DNA of 64,000 bases from Fibrobacterota bacterium (GTDB lineage: Bacteria; Fibrobacterota; Chitinivibrionia; Chitinivibrionales; Chitinispirillaceae), in contig JAEZKC010000035.1 of assembly GCA_023436205.1 (NCBI GenBank), positions 79,681-143,680 on the forward strand, given 5' to 3'. The notes beneath the pieces were generated by a model. It was not told where the DNA came from and made no database searches. It was given only the letters and a program-made list of their open reading frames with translations. Every line of letters begins with the position of its first letter. Within the stretch, counting starts at the first letter, position 1. The translations under genes and the position numbers were made by a program. This document shows positions 27,256-36,444 of the stretch, piece by piece.

Positions 27256-27616
27256 TCATTTTCCAGTGTCCATGGTCTTTAAGATATACTTCAGTCCATC
27301 GTCCTTGAATTTTGATCTTTTTAGTATTCTGCAATACATCGGCCTGGTAAGTGTAATGGGCTACACCCACACAGTCGTTTATAACTTTCACCTCCATGGG
27401 AGAGAGGGCATATTCCACGATCATCATGTCGGAAGCGATGGCGTTCAGCGCTGAAGCTCTGTCGTGAGGCCGCGGTGCTCCGGTTTCCCAACCGGAGTAG
27501 TCGGGGTGAATAAATTTTGTCAGCTGGTTAATGTTTTTAGCTCTTGCATAATCCCATATTTCAACCACCACATCCCACAGTTCGGCTTCCTGATGCATAA
27601 GTTCGGATTGCAGCAT
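27215..27616 (-). CDS. NTF2-like / SnoaL-fold protein
   Basis: 133 residues. Helix-rich N-terminus (LWDVVVEIWDYARAKN) with a conserved HPDYSGWETG segment, then beta strands ending in the family pattern WTEVYLKDHGHWKMISVQGG. This is the DUF4440/SnoaL-like small alpha+beta barrel, used either as an enzyme or as a ligand-binding pocket. GGAGC precedes the ATG. The gene's 3' end overlaps the methyltransferase gene by 41 bases on the opposite strand. Substrate unknown. Confidence 0.75.
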   Translation of the reverse strand: MLQSELMHQEAELWDVVVEIWDYARAKNINQLTKFIHPDYSGWETGAPRPHDRASALNAIASDMMIVEYALSPMEVKVINDCVGVAHYTYQADVLQNTKKIKIQGRWTEVYLKDHGHWKMISVQGGPEQETEY

Positions 27617-27766
27617 AGATGCTCCTTTTTTCCATAGAAAAGAGCAATTTACAAGCCGCTGATAATCACTTAATGAAAATCTGATTTTAAGCTCATCATC
27701 TTACAATACTCTGGCGCGATTTTTTATCTGTAACTTTAAACACTCTTTCAGGAGGAACTTGTTATA

Positions 27767-29677
27767 ATGAACAGAAAGTCGCTCAGAGGTGCAGTTGCGT
27801 TTATGGGGCTGGTTGCCCTTATGGCATCGGTTTCCACTGCGGGTACCGGTGCAGATCGCTTGACAAAATCATTCAAAAATGTAATCGTCATGATACCGGA
27901 CGGATGCGGTATCGCTCATTTCACACTTTCCCGCTGGTATAAAGGGGCAGCTCTAGCCTGCGATGCGCTCAATGTGGCCCAGGTTCGCACTTATTGTTCA
28001 AATTCCTACATTACCGATTCAGCTCCGGCAGCCACCGCTTTTGCTTCCGGATACAAAACCCATGACAAATACATTGGTATACTCCCCTCTAGCTATTATG
28101 TCCCCGGGCTTCAGATGGCTGCCGGAATGGAAAACCGTCCTGTGGCCAACGTGCTTGAAGCTGCTCGCCTGAGCGGACGCGCAACTGGACTCGTTGCTAC
28201 CTCAACCACCTCTCATGCCACTCCTGCTGATTATACCTCGCACTGGTACTCCAGAAGTAATGAAAACATCATCATGGAGCAGCAGGTCTATCAGGGTGTG
28301 GATGTGCTCTTCGGTGGAGGTAAACAGTTTCTTCTTCCCGTCGCTGATGGTGGAAAAAGAGTTGACGATGAAAACTTGTATGATTCACTTCAGACAATGG
28401 GCTACAGCATCGTTAACAATGAATCTGATTTGTTGCAATTGTCAAACAGTGCCGGAAAAGCCTGGGGGCATTTTGCCTCTTCAGGAATGACAAGAGATTT
28501 GGATCGAAAACTTGATCAGTTCAAGGATCAGCCCACTATTGACCAGATGACCGATAAAGCGATTAAGCTTCTGTCAAATTCCGATAAAGGCAAGAATGCT
28601 GGATTTTTCCTGATGGTTGAAGGAAGCCAGGTGGACTGGGCATCTCATGCCAATGATCCAGTTGGTGTTATCACTGAATATCTGGCCTTCGACAGAGCTG
28701 TGCAAGTCGCTTTGGATTTTGCCAGAACTGACGGCAGTACTCTTGTTCTGGTGGTTTCCGATCATGACAATGGAGGCCTGAGCCTTGGAAACAACAAAAC
28801 TGACGCCTCCTATTCCAGCCGCCCTCTTGACAGTCTGCTCACCGCTCCACTGATGAACGCAACGCTCACCGCAGCAGGCATTGAGGCCTACCTTGGTTCA
28901 AACCGTTCCAATACTTCCTCCATTCAGGCAGCGGTGGCCCAGTATTTCGGTATCAGTGATCTGACAACTGAAGAAGCCGCAGTCTGTGCTGCATCCACTG
29001 CAGGAAGCATGGAGTATGCTCTGGGCCCGATCATCAGCAAGAGAACCGATCTGGCATGGACCACGACTGGTCATACTGGTAATGATGTGCCTCTCTATTA
29101 TTATGGAACTGATGATCAGTTCAAAACACTCGAGAACACCGATATCGCCTGGATTTGCGCAAAAGCTATGAATGTTAGCCTTGATGCTGCTAATGATTCT
29201 TTGTTTCAGAAAGCGGAGGACCTGTTTCAATCCGCATCGCTTACAGTGGATACTGCGGGTGTAAACAATGGAAACGGTAGTCTTACTGTTGTCCAGAATG
29301 GAAAATCCGCGGTGCTGCCTTTTAACAAAAATGAAATTGTTGTTGATGGAATCAAGTTTCGAATGAACGGCTTAACTGTTTATTCATTAAAAAGTAATAC
29401 CGTATATATTCCTAAACAAGCCCTGTCTCTTTTCAACGGCGGACACACCGAAACCGCGCCCGCTCTTCAGAAAAAGTCAATTGTAAAAGAAGCGGCTATT
29501 GAACTGTTCAATCTTCAGGGTCGCAGGGTGGCTGTAGCCACATCTTCCGACTATCGGATGGTTTTTGCCAGGAAAAGACTTGCAAATGGTAATTATGTGG
29601 TGCGAATCAACAATCGCGTAATTGAGAAGTTGAGTGTGACAAATGGAGTAATGTCGGTGCTGCCCTCATTTAGGTAA
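27767..29677 (+). CDS. phoA: secreted alkaline phosphatase with C-terminal sorting-like domain
   Basis: 636 residues. A signal peptide (about residues 8-25) is followed by the alkaline phosphatase core: the metal-binding aspartate in VIVMIPDGCG, the nucleophile Ser85 in TDSAPAATA, TTSHATPADYTSHW, EGSQVDWASHANDP and VSDHDNGG, plus the final metal histidine in TTGHTGNDVP. Residues after about 545 form a separate small beta domain ending ...RVAVATSSDYRMVFA...NGNYVVRINN, like type IX (Por) C-terminal sorting domains. It hydrolyses phosphomonoesters outside the inner membrane. AGGAGG precedes the ATG. The symbol marks the family, not strict orthology. Confidence 0.9.
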   Translation: MNRKSLRGAVAFMGLVALMASVSTAGTGADRLTKSFKNVIVMIPDGCGIAHFTLSRWYKGAALACDALNVAQVRTYCSNSYITDSAPAATAFASGYKTHDKYIGILPSSYYVPGLQMAAGMENRPVANVLEAARLSGRATGLVATSTTSHATPADYTSHWYSRSNENIIMEQQVYQGVDVLFGGGKQFLLPVADGGKRVDDENLYDSLQTMGYSIVNNESDLLQLSNSAGKAWGHFASSGMTRDLDRKLDQFKDQPTIDQMTDKAIKLLSNSDKGKNAGFFLMVEGSQVDWASHANDPVGVITEYLAFDRAVQVALDFARTDGSTLVLVVSDHDNGGLSLGNNKTDASYSSRPLDSLLTAPLMNATLTAAGIEAYLGSNRSNTSSIQAAVAQYFGISDLTTEEAAVCAASTAGSMEYALGPIISKRTDLAWTTTGHTGNDVPLYYYGTDDQFKTLENTDIAWICAKAMNVSLDAANDSLFQKAEDLFQSASLTVDTAGVNNGNGSLTVVQNGKSAVLPFNKNEIVVDGIKFRMNGLTVYSLKSNTVYIPKQALSLFNGGHTETAPALQKKSIVKEAAIELFNLQGRRVAVATSSDYRMVFARKRLANGNYVVRINNRVIEKLSVTNGVMSVLPSFR

Positions 29678-29691
29678 TAGCGTTTTCAGTG

Positions 29692-29722
29692 TTTTAGCCC
29701 GGCAGCGAATGTCGGGCTAAAA
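29692..29722. terminator. hairpin terminator after the phosphatase gene
   Basis: Perfect 10-bp stem TTTTAGCCCG / CGGGCTAAAA with an 11-nt loop. The T-rich stem end could work in either direction. Confidence 0.7.
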
Positions 29723-30064
29723 TGCTTGAAATTATTACATCACCTGCCCGCCAAGCTAGTAACAGCTCTGTATCAGTATCAGGATGGTGATTTCAATCCG
29801 GCTACTTCAATGGTGAGCAGATATGATTCCTCCCTTACTCGATTCCCTGTTCGATTGGTAGTACTCAAAGCCGCTCGGCTTAACCCACCAAATGTGTTTC
29901 TATTGAATCAAAAAATGTTCACAGTCATATTGGGTGGAGTGGTTACTGCGAACTTCAACATTTCATTTTCTCTGGTTACGGCTGATAATGTCGGTTGCTT
30001 TTTGGATCGGGGTAACGCTGGTTGTCATGCAAACGTACCCACGATCCAGGTAGGAGATATCTGC
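29723..30064. other. 342-bp gap with no convincing gene
   Basis: A plus-strand frame stays open from 29726 into the glycosyltransferase gene on the other strand, but it has no ribosome binding site, no recognisable domain and runs antisense to coding sequence. I see no repeat or RNA structure here. Confidence 0.5.
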
Positions 30065-31231
30065 TTAGTTCAGAGCCGCATGATACACACCTTCGGTGTA
30101 CCCTGCTACGGTGTTCCAGTTGTACTTGTCTTCTACAGCTACTCGACCGTTTCGACCAAGAGCACGACAGTGGTCATGGTCGGCCAGAAGTGAACCGATA
30201 CCGTGGGCCAGACCACCGGGGTTTGCATCTACCAGAAACCCGTTTACATCGTGCCATACAAATTCACGTGGGCCACCTGCGGTTGTTGCCACTACCGGTT
30301 TGCCTGCTGCCCAAGCCTCAAGCGCAACAATGCCGAATGGTTCGTTACGGCTGGGCAAAGCGAGAATATCCGCTGAACGCATCAGCTCGGTATACTCTCC
30401 ACGTGGCAGTGTTCCCAGGAAACGAATGGCATGATTTACCCCTAGCTCATTGGCTCGATTCACTACAGCATCTTTATCTGGACCATCACCGGATATGATA
30501 AACTTGGCGGATGGAAAATAGCCCAGTACCATGGGAATAGCTTCTACCAGAAGATCCATACCTTTTTGTGCGTTCATGCGGCCTGCAGCGAAAATCAGAG
30601 GATCGAGGGGCGCAATGCCATACCGGGCTTTGACCGGACCTGGTTCGAGGAATCCGTTGAAATGATGATAGGAGACACCATTGGGAACCACATGAATTTT
30701 CCAGTGAGGTACTCCGTAGATTCGCTGCAGTTCATCTGCCAAAAAGCTGCTTACAGAAATGATCACTTTGGCATGATTACATGCTGCTGCTTCGGTGTCC
30801 CTGATCCAGCGGGCAAAACCATCATGAAAGATGTTACCATCCCTGCCATATTCTGTCGAATGCATCGTCAGCACACCCGGTGTGCCGAAACCGTCGCTTA
30901 CATATTTCAGTACGTTACCGGTCAGCCAGTCGTGAGCATGAACCAGCTCGAATTTGCCAATTAGTGATGTTACTTCATGGAAACGGTGGGCCATTGCTTG
31001 GCACATCCAGTCCATACACTGTACAAAATTGTCGCTTACTCCGTGATCAACCCTGTGGTAATGGACGCCATCAATACGGTCGTAATGATTCTGCTCCGGT
31101 TTGCGGCGAGTGAATACATGGATTTCATGAGCTCTACGCTCTAGACCTGCGGCAAGCTCAGTTACGTGAACACCAAGACCGCCCAGATTAATGGAGTGTA
31201 AACTTTCCCATGAGAAAATAGCGACACGCAT
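30065..31231 (-). CDS. glycosyltransferase family 4 (GT-B)
   Basis: 388 residues. N-terminal nucleotide-sugar-independent half starts MRVAIFSWESLHSINLGGLG, the glycogen-synthase-like GGLG loop, and has VHAHDWLTGN. The C-terminal half has FAAGRMNAQKGMDLLVEA, SGDGPDKDAV, and PSRNEPFGIVALEAWAAGKPVVAT, the donor-binding EPFG-x7-E motif of GT4. Possible products are glycogen-like glucan, sucrose-type sugars or surface glycans. AGGAGG sits just before the ATG. It is monocistronic; neighbours give no clue to the acceptor. Confidence 0.88.
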   Translation of the reverse strand: MRVAIFSWESLHSINLGGLGVHVTELAAGLERRAHEIHVFTRRKPEQNHYDRIDGVHYHRVDHGVSDNFVQCMDWMCQAMAHRFHEVTSLIGKFELVHAHDWLTGNVLKYVSDGFGTPGVLTMHSTEYGRDGNIFHDGFARWIRDTEAAACNHAKVIISVSSFLADELQRIYGVPHWKIHVVPNGVSYHHFNGFLEPGPVKARYGIAPLDPLIFAAGRMNAQKGMDLLVEAIPMVLGYFPSAKFIISGDGPDKDAVVNRANELGVNHAIRFLGTLPRGEYTELMRSADILALPSRNEPFGIVALEAWAAGKPVVATTAGGPREFVWHDVNGFLVDANPGGLAHGIGSLLADHDHCRALGRNGRVAVEDKYNWNTVAGYTEGVYHAALN

Positions 31232-31525
31232 GTAGCGCCTCCTGGTTTGAGAATTGTTAATTGGGAATAAGAATAGGAAGGTAATATTACTCTAAAATCA
31301 AACGCATTTATAAATCACATTCACATAAATAAATCATCGGAAGATGGTAAGTCAAATAAGTTTTGTTAATAATTTTTTTTGAGGTGTTCACTGGTTTTTC
31401 GGGTACTTATAGAATATTGCCTGGGGTTAAAAACCGGGTGGGAATCTAAATTGACCATCTGGAAACAGAATCTGGGAGTGATCAGAATACAGATTGGTTT
31501 AATATATTATGATGAGTGCCGGATT

Positions 31526-33298
31526 TCAGCTTTTCCTGTGATTGTTGCCGAGTTGTTCTGCGGCTTCTGAAAGCAGCTCCATTACCTGGTAACTGTTTTC
31601 CAGTGAGAGTGCCTTTCTGACAAGTTTTTGCAATTCGGAAAACGACCAGCGGGAAATCGTATCTCTAACAAGTGGTATTGATGAGGGTTGCATGGAAAAA
31701 GAGGTGACCCCTGCCCCCACGAGTAAAGCTGCCATAAGCGGGTCACTTGCCGCCTCACCACAAATTGATGCCTCTTTATGATTGTAGCTGGTTGCAGAAG
31801 TTACATTGCGGATAAGCCTGAGGAGGACAGGGTGCATGATCTGACGGTAATCCTCCAATCCGCTATCCTCACGACTGGCGGCAAACAGGTATTGCGCCAG
31901 ATCGTTTGTACCGATATTAACAAAAGAAATCTTGGGGAGAAACGAGCGCAGTGATAGGGCAACAGACGGGATTTCAACCATAATACCTATGTTAAGCCTC
32001 TTCTTGTCAATTTGCAGTTTGTCACAGGCTCGGTAAATGAAGGTGAGCGCCTTTTCCAGATCGTCTAGAATTGCGACAAATGGCAGAACCAGCTTTATGG
32101 TAGTTAATCGACAAACGGAAATAATTGCGGTAATGTGCTTTTCGAAAAGATCCGGATCGCGTAACAGGTACCTGATACCCCTTATTCCCAGTTGCGGATT
32201 TTCCTCTTCATAGCTTTTTAAGAACGGAAGCGATTTGTCAGCTCCTATGTCAAGTAGTCTTATTGTGAGTGGCCGTCTTTTCAAAACACCTATGATTTTG
32301 CGGTAAAACTCGATTTCCTCTTCGATTGAAGGTTGGTGAGCGCTAGACAGGTAATAAAGTTCGGTTCGCAGAAGACCAACCCCTTCTGCACCGTAGGCTA
32401 CTGCCGTTTCCGCTTCCTTTACGGAACTTATATTGGCTTCGAGTCGAATTCTTCTGCCATCGGTGGTTTCGCATATTTTGCTTTGCCGGTGATTCACCTT
32501 GGGGCGGCTGCTGCTCTCAAAAAATTCCCGTTTTTCTTTATAGGCTGAAAGCTCTGCTTCATCGGGGTAGGTTACGATTTTTCCGGTGTAACCGTCTACT
32601 ATTACCGGATCGGCCGAACGGATAAGGGTTCCGGCCCCGGGTGCTCTAATTATGGCTGGTATTCCTAAAGATTTGGCGATGACCGAAACGTGAGAAACTC
32701 GGCTGCCCTCTTCGATTATTATTCCCATAATCTTTCTGAAATCGACCAGGGCCACATCGGAGGGGAGAAGCTTTTCTGCCACGAAGATTACCGGTTTATC
32801 TATTCTTTGCATGGGATTGGTGCGAACATGCTCTATTTCCAGTAGATTGCGCAGGATACGGTGGTAGGCATCTTGAATATCGAGAAACTTGGTGCGAAGC
32901 ACTTCATCGCTTATGGAGCGGAAACGGGTTTCAAGTACCCTCATCTGGCTGGCTATTACATGCTCAATGTTCATCTTTTGAGCTCGTACCAACTGCTTGA
33001 GCTCGGAGATAAATGATTCGTCTTCTACGAGCTGGAGCTGGACTTTGAAGATTTCGCTGATTTCTTCACTGTTTTTTTCCCGTATGCGCAGAAAAATCTG
33101 GTTCAGCTGGTCCCGGCTTTTGATGATGGCAAAATCAAGTCGACTCAACTCCTTGTCGATATCATCCACAGGAAAACTGTTCATTTCAAGTGCATCGAGT
33201 GCAATAGGTTTGAAAAGCAATGCATCGCCTATGGCTACTCCGGGAGAGATGGGGTCACCCTGAAGTTCACGGCGAGTCCGTTCTTTGGACCTGGCCAT
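31526..33298 (-). CDS. ptsI: PTS enzyme I (phosphoenolpyruvate-protein phosphotransferase)
   Basis: 590 residues from the ATG at 33298 (CCGGAG upstream; an in-frame ATG 21 bases earlier lacks one). N-terminal phosphohistidine domain with the active histidine in SRVSHVSVIAKSLGIPAI. The TIM-barrel PEP site has GAEGVGLLRTELYYL, LDIGADKSLPF, NPQLGIRGIRYLL, MVEIPSVAL, FVNIGTNDLAQY and the catalytic cysteine in SICGEAASDP. Enzyme I starts the PTS phosphorelay by phosphorylating HPr. Neither an HPr gene nor a sugar permease lies nearby, so it may serve regulation, for example of the EIIA-fused antiporter at 49.6-51.3 kb. Confidence 0.93.
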   Translation of the reverse strand: MARSKERTRRELQGDPISPGVAIGDALLFKPIALDALEMNSFPVDDIDKELSRLDFAIIKSRDQLNQIFLRIREKNSEEISEIFKVQLQLVEDESFISELKQLVRAQKMNIEHVIASQMRVLETRFRSISDEVLRTKFLDIQDAYHRILRNLLEIEHVRTNPMQRIDKPVIFVAEKLLPSDVALVDFRKIMGIIIEEGSRVSHVSVIAKSLGIPAIIRAPGAGTLIRSADPVIVDGYTGKIVTYPDEAELSAYKEKREFFESSSRPKVNHRQSKICETTDGRRIRLEANISSVKEAETAVAYGAEGVGLLRTELYYLSSAHQPSIEEEIEFYRKIIGVLKRRPLTIRLLDIGADKSLPFLKSYEEENPQLGIRGIRYLLRDPDLFEKHITAIISVCRLTTIKLVLPFVAILDDLEKALTFIYRACDKLQIDKKRLNIGIMVEIPSVALSLRSFLPKISFVNIGTNDLAQYLFAASREDSGLEDYRQIMHPVLLRLIRNVTSATSYNHKEASICGEAASDPLMAALLVGAGVTSFSMQPSSIPLVRDTISRWSFSELQKLVRKALSLENSYQVMELLSEAAEQLGNNHRKS

Positions 33299-33486
33299 CA
33301 GTCTGACTCCGGTAAACACATTTTAGATGCAGAGGTCTTCAAACTCTTCTCCTCCTCATGGGGTTCTGGCTGGATGCACCCTCCTTTATCTTTTTTATGA
33401 GCAACATCCAATCCATTTCTTAAAAAAAATTGGTTCACCGTTTGATAAGTTTTGGATGTCGCTCACATTTAAAAAGAGGGCTAAAT

Positions 33487-34011
33487 ATGAATAATGCGAT
33501 CTCCCTGATACCACTGGGTCCCGTTTGCGAACAGCTGCCCGGATGGCTGGAAGAGCGAATCGCCGAATTGCTCAACATGCAGGTGTCCACTCAGGAAATG
33601 CTTCCTCTTCCCAACAGCTTCTACAATCAGACCAGAAATCAGTATGATGGGGACCTGATTCTTTCCTTTATAAGATCCAACATAGACAGTGGCGCTCAGT
33701 ATAAGCTTGCGCTGGTGGATGAGGATTGTTACTCTGAGGGGCTTAATTTTATTTTTGGTGAGGCTACTCTTAAGGGACATGAATCCTTTGTCGCTCTTCC
33801 CAGGCTTAAAGAATCCTTTTATGGTCGAAGGGAAAACAGAGATCTGTTCTTCCAGCGGGCACTCAAGGAATCGATTCATGAACTGGGGCATACGCTTGGG
33901 CTTGTACACTGTGCCGATCCCGATTGTGCTATGCATTTTTCGAATTCACTGGCTGATACCGACAGAAAATCCTTTTCTCTCTGCAATAGTTGCCAGAAAC
34001 GACTATTTTAG
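33487..34011 (+). CDS. amzA: archaemetzincin-type metalloprotease
   Basis: 174 residues from the ATG at 33487 with AGAGGG upstream. The zinc site HELGHTLGLVH (residues 131-141) is followed at once by Cys142, Cys147, Met149 and a CxxC pair at 166 and 169, the exact archaemetzincin signature that binds a second, structural zinc. The N-terminal half carries the alpha/beta lobe (SLIPLGPV..., LALVDEDCYSEGLNFIFGEA). Archaemetzincins are small cytosolic zinc proteases, commoner in archaea and vertebrates than in bacteria. No signal peptide. The methyltransferase gene begins 26 bp downstream. Confidence 0.88.
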   Translation: MNNAISLIPLGPVCEQLPGWLEERIAELLNMQVSTQEMLPLPNSFYNQTRNQYDGDLILSFIRSNIDSGAQYKLALVDEDCYSEGLNFIFGEATLKGHESFVALPRLKESFYGRRENRDLFFQRALKESIHELGHTLGLVHCADPDCAMHFSNSLADTDRKSFSLCNSCQKRLF

Positions 34012-34037
34012 GAACATACTTTTATTTTGGAGGTATG

Positions 34038-34721
34038 ATGAACAAACTTGAGAGGACGCTCGAATCCACTGTGGTGAGTCTACCCTCAAGAGAGCTGCTT
34101 AAGAAATATCTGGAGCCCAAACCCCTTGAGCTCTGTCCGGAAATGACCGTCCTGCAGACGACCCAGGTTTTTGATTTTTGGGAAGAGTGGGAAAAGGAGA
34201 GCGGCAGTCAGAAAGACACCCCGTTCTGGGCAGTGGTCTGGCCTGCTGCGGCATTGCTTGCCCGTTACATTTTCGACAACCCTGCTTACGTTCGGCAGAA
34301 ACGTGTTCTGGATTTGGGTTGCGGAAGCGGTATACCGGCTGTGGCATCCGCTCTGGCCGGGGCATTATCAGTGCAGGCTAATGACATCGATCCTCTGGCG
34401 CTTGAAATCGCCTCCTTGAACGCTCTGCTTAACGGCGTTTCGATTCAGTTCAGTTGTGGTAATCTGGTGGAAGCCGGAAAAATCCCTGAAGCTGATGTGA
34501 TTCTGGTGGCTGATCTTTTTTACAATCGTACTCAATCTGCCCAGCTTCTGGAATTTCTCCATCACGCCCGTTCTCTGGGTACCGAAGTGCTCATCGCTGA
34601 TGGAAATCGCCCCTTTGCCCCTCGTACCGGAATCGAGCTGCTCAAGAGTGCCAGTGTGAAGGTCAATATGGAACTGGAGGGGCTGCCGGAGCGGGACGTG
34701 AGGGTGCTGGAGCTATTATAG
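34038..34721 (+). CDS. class I SAM methyltransferase, ETFB-lysine/METTL20-like
   Basis: 227 residues. GGAGG sits 4 to 5 bases before the ATGATG pair, and 34038 gives the better spacing. Rossmann SAM motif VLDLGCGSGIPAVASALAG, then NDIDPLALEIASLNALLNG and DVILVADLFYNR, matches the COG3897 group that includes ETF-beta lysine methyltransferase. These enzymes methylate lysines of flavoprotein electron carriers or related proteins. It is 26 bp after the archaemetzincin gene and probably in one transcript; the pairing is not a known system. Confidence 0.8.
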   Translation: MNKLERTLESTVVSLPSRELLKKYLEPKPLELCPEMTVLQTTQVFDFWEEWEKESGSQKDTPFWAVVWPAAALLARYIFDNPAYVRQKRVLDLGCGSGIPAVASALAGALSVQANDIDPLALEIASLNALLNGVSIQFSCGNLVEAGKIPEADVILVADLFYNRTQSAQLLEFLHHARSLGTEVLIADGNRPFAPRTGIELLKSASVKVNMELEGLPERDVRVLELL

Positions 34722-34859
34722 GGGAAGAGGCCAGAGGACAGAAGCCAGAGACAAGAGGGCAGTGTACCGTCCTGAATAAACGGAAATGGAGTAGGTTTTG
34801 CCTTGGCATAACCCTTGCCTCTCCAATGCCCATACAGTTCTGTGCAAAGGAGGTCGGTA

Positions 34860-35171
34860 ATGCGTCATATGCGAATTCGTCCCGAGGGGGATTTCAGGGT
34901 TGTGGCGGCTACAGAAAGGTCTCAGGCTGCGATAATGGTTATAGAACCAAACCAAATGACCGGCAGTGTTGATAACATGCACCTTCACAGCGATCAGTGG
35001 CTCTATGTTCTGTCCGGCAGTGGAAAGGCCATCGTGGAGGGAATAGAGATAGCGCTGGAACCGGGAATTCTGCTTCTGATTGAGCCCGGTGAGGTGCATG
35101 AGATCTTTGCCGGGGAGCAGCGCTTGGAAACCATTAATTTTTATGCCCCTTCCGAATATCCTGCAGATTAG
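34860..35171 (+). CDS. small cupin protein
   Basis: 103 residues from the ATG at 34860 with AAGGAGG upstream. A single beta-barrel cupin: NMHLHSDQWLYVLSGSGKAIVEG holds two metal-binding histidines and LEPGILLLIEPGEVHEI holds the last one. Metal-dependent small-molecule binding or isomerase chemistry is likely; substrate unknown. The last 4 bases (TTAG) overlap the stop of the convergent PLP gene. Confidence 0.8.
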   Translation: MRHMRIRPEGDFRVVAATERSQAAIMVIEPNQMTGSVDNMHLHSDQWLYVLSGSGKAIVEGIEIALEPGILLLIEPGEVHEIFAGEQRLETINFYAPSEYPAD

Positions 35172-36223
35172 GTTTCTTTTCGGAAGTAATGGTGAAATGC
35201 CGGTGGAAGACGGGTAAAGTCATCGGTTTTAACCAGTTTTGAAATGGGGCGGGAATTTTTGGTGTTCCAGAACAGGACCGGGGCCTCTTCTTTATCGGCA
35301 AGCAGTGCGGCGAATGTCTTTCCTGTATAGGTCCCGTCAAGGTGAATGCTTTCCTGTTCAAGCACGGTTTGGCATGCGTCAATAGCTTGCGGGGAATGGA
35401 TCCCATATCCTTCCCCGAAAAAGTCATTGTTAAAATAGATGTCGCCTTCCTGAATTTTTACAATAGGGAATGTGGGGTCCGTTTCTCTGAGAAGCTCGTT
35501 GGTTTCTCTGAAAAGGTTTTGGAAGGCTTGTGGGTTGGCTACTACCTTGGGTACTACCCGAACCGCATGAATGCGACTTTGTACTCCCGCCACTTTCAAA
35601 CCAAGCAGTAGCCCCGCAGCAGTTCCCATGGTACCCAGAGTGACAAAGATAGTTGGAAACCGGGGGAGAGCACCGATTCTGATCTGCTCTGCCAGTTCAA
35701 ATCCTGCATTGACAAATCCAATTGTGCCGACCGGAGAAGATCCTCCGGCGGCAATCACGTACGGTATCTGCCCCTCTTTTGTGCATTTTTCTATTATCCT
35801 ATGCAGCGACCGTCTATGGCTTTCATAGTCTGGGTCCAGGTGCATTTCCGCTCCGGTGGAGAGATCTGCCAGCAGGTTCTCTTTTACCGACTGGGAGTTG
35901 GGCTGATCGAAAAGCATGATGGTGGTTTTGAACCCTCTGGTGCAGGCGTAAACAGCTGTGGCCAGTGCATGGTTTGATCCTGCCCCACCTGTTGTAATCA
36001 CCCTGTCAGCACCGCATCGCCGGGCCTCACCCAGTAGAAATTCAAGTTTTCTCACTTTGTTGCCTCCGTAAAGTTCCCCGCTCAAATCATCTCTCTTGAT
36101 GAATATCTCTCTTCCACATCTTTCTGAAACACGTTCCAGTTTAGCGACGGGAGTGGGAAAGCAGCCCAGACTTATGTAGGGGACCATCGAGAGCTGGGGG
36201 AATGCTTTTAACATGGAAAGCAT
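35168..36223 (-). CDS. PLP-dependent enzyme, ACC deaminase / D-cysteine desulfhydrase family
   Basis: 351 residues, fold-type II PLP family. The Schiff-base lysine lies in GELYGGNKVRKLEFLL near residue 54. TTGGAGSNHALA, a Ser/Asn-rich phosphate loop and GTMGTAAGLLLGLK are also present. Members deaminate 1-aminocyclopropane-1-carboxylate, D-cysteine or related amino acids to keto acids; the two are hard to tell apart by sequence. AAAGG precedes the ATG. No pathway partner is adjacent. Confidence 0.85.
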   Translation of the reverse strand: MLSMLKAFPQLSMVPYISLGCFPTPVAKLERVSERCGREIFIKRDDLSGELYGGNKVRKLEFLLGEARRCGADRVITTGGAGSNHALATAVYACTRGFKTTIMLFDQPNSQSVKENLLADLSTGAEMHLDPDYESHRRSLHRIIEKCTKEGQIPYVIAAGGSSPVGTIGFVNAGFELAEQIRIGALPRFPTIFVTLGTMGTAAGLLLGLKVAGVQSRIHAVRVVPKVVANPQAFQNLFRETNELLRETDPTFPIVKIQEGDIYFNNDFFGEGYGIHSPQAIDACQTVLEQESIHLDGTYTGKTFAALLADKEEAPVLFWNTKNSRPISKLVKTDDFTRLPPAFHHYFRKET

Positions 36224-36444
36224 GATCGTACCTTTCTTTTATATATAAACTGCTTAGAAAAATAGTTTCTGCCCTGTATGCTGGTTTTGGATGTGGGGGC
36301 AAGCTTTGAAATATCAATTATAAGGGTTGCTTACTAAGCTTCATTTCAATCAGGCTTAATCTGGAACCAGTTCTTCTCGAAATGTCACTGAATGAGTAGA
36401 CTTTAGATGTTTTGTTTTCATTTCACGTAAAGGAGAGGGTTTTC

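Noticed and set aside
29726..30193. Plus-strand open frame of 155 codons after the phosphatase
   Set aside because: Runs antisense into the glycosyltransferase gene, has no ribosome site and no recognisable fold.
30022..30498. Plus-strand open frame of 158 codons
   Set aside because: Antisense to the glycosyltransferase; Arg/His/Leu-rich with no domain.
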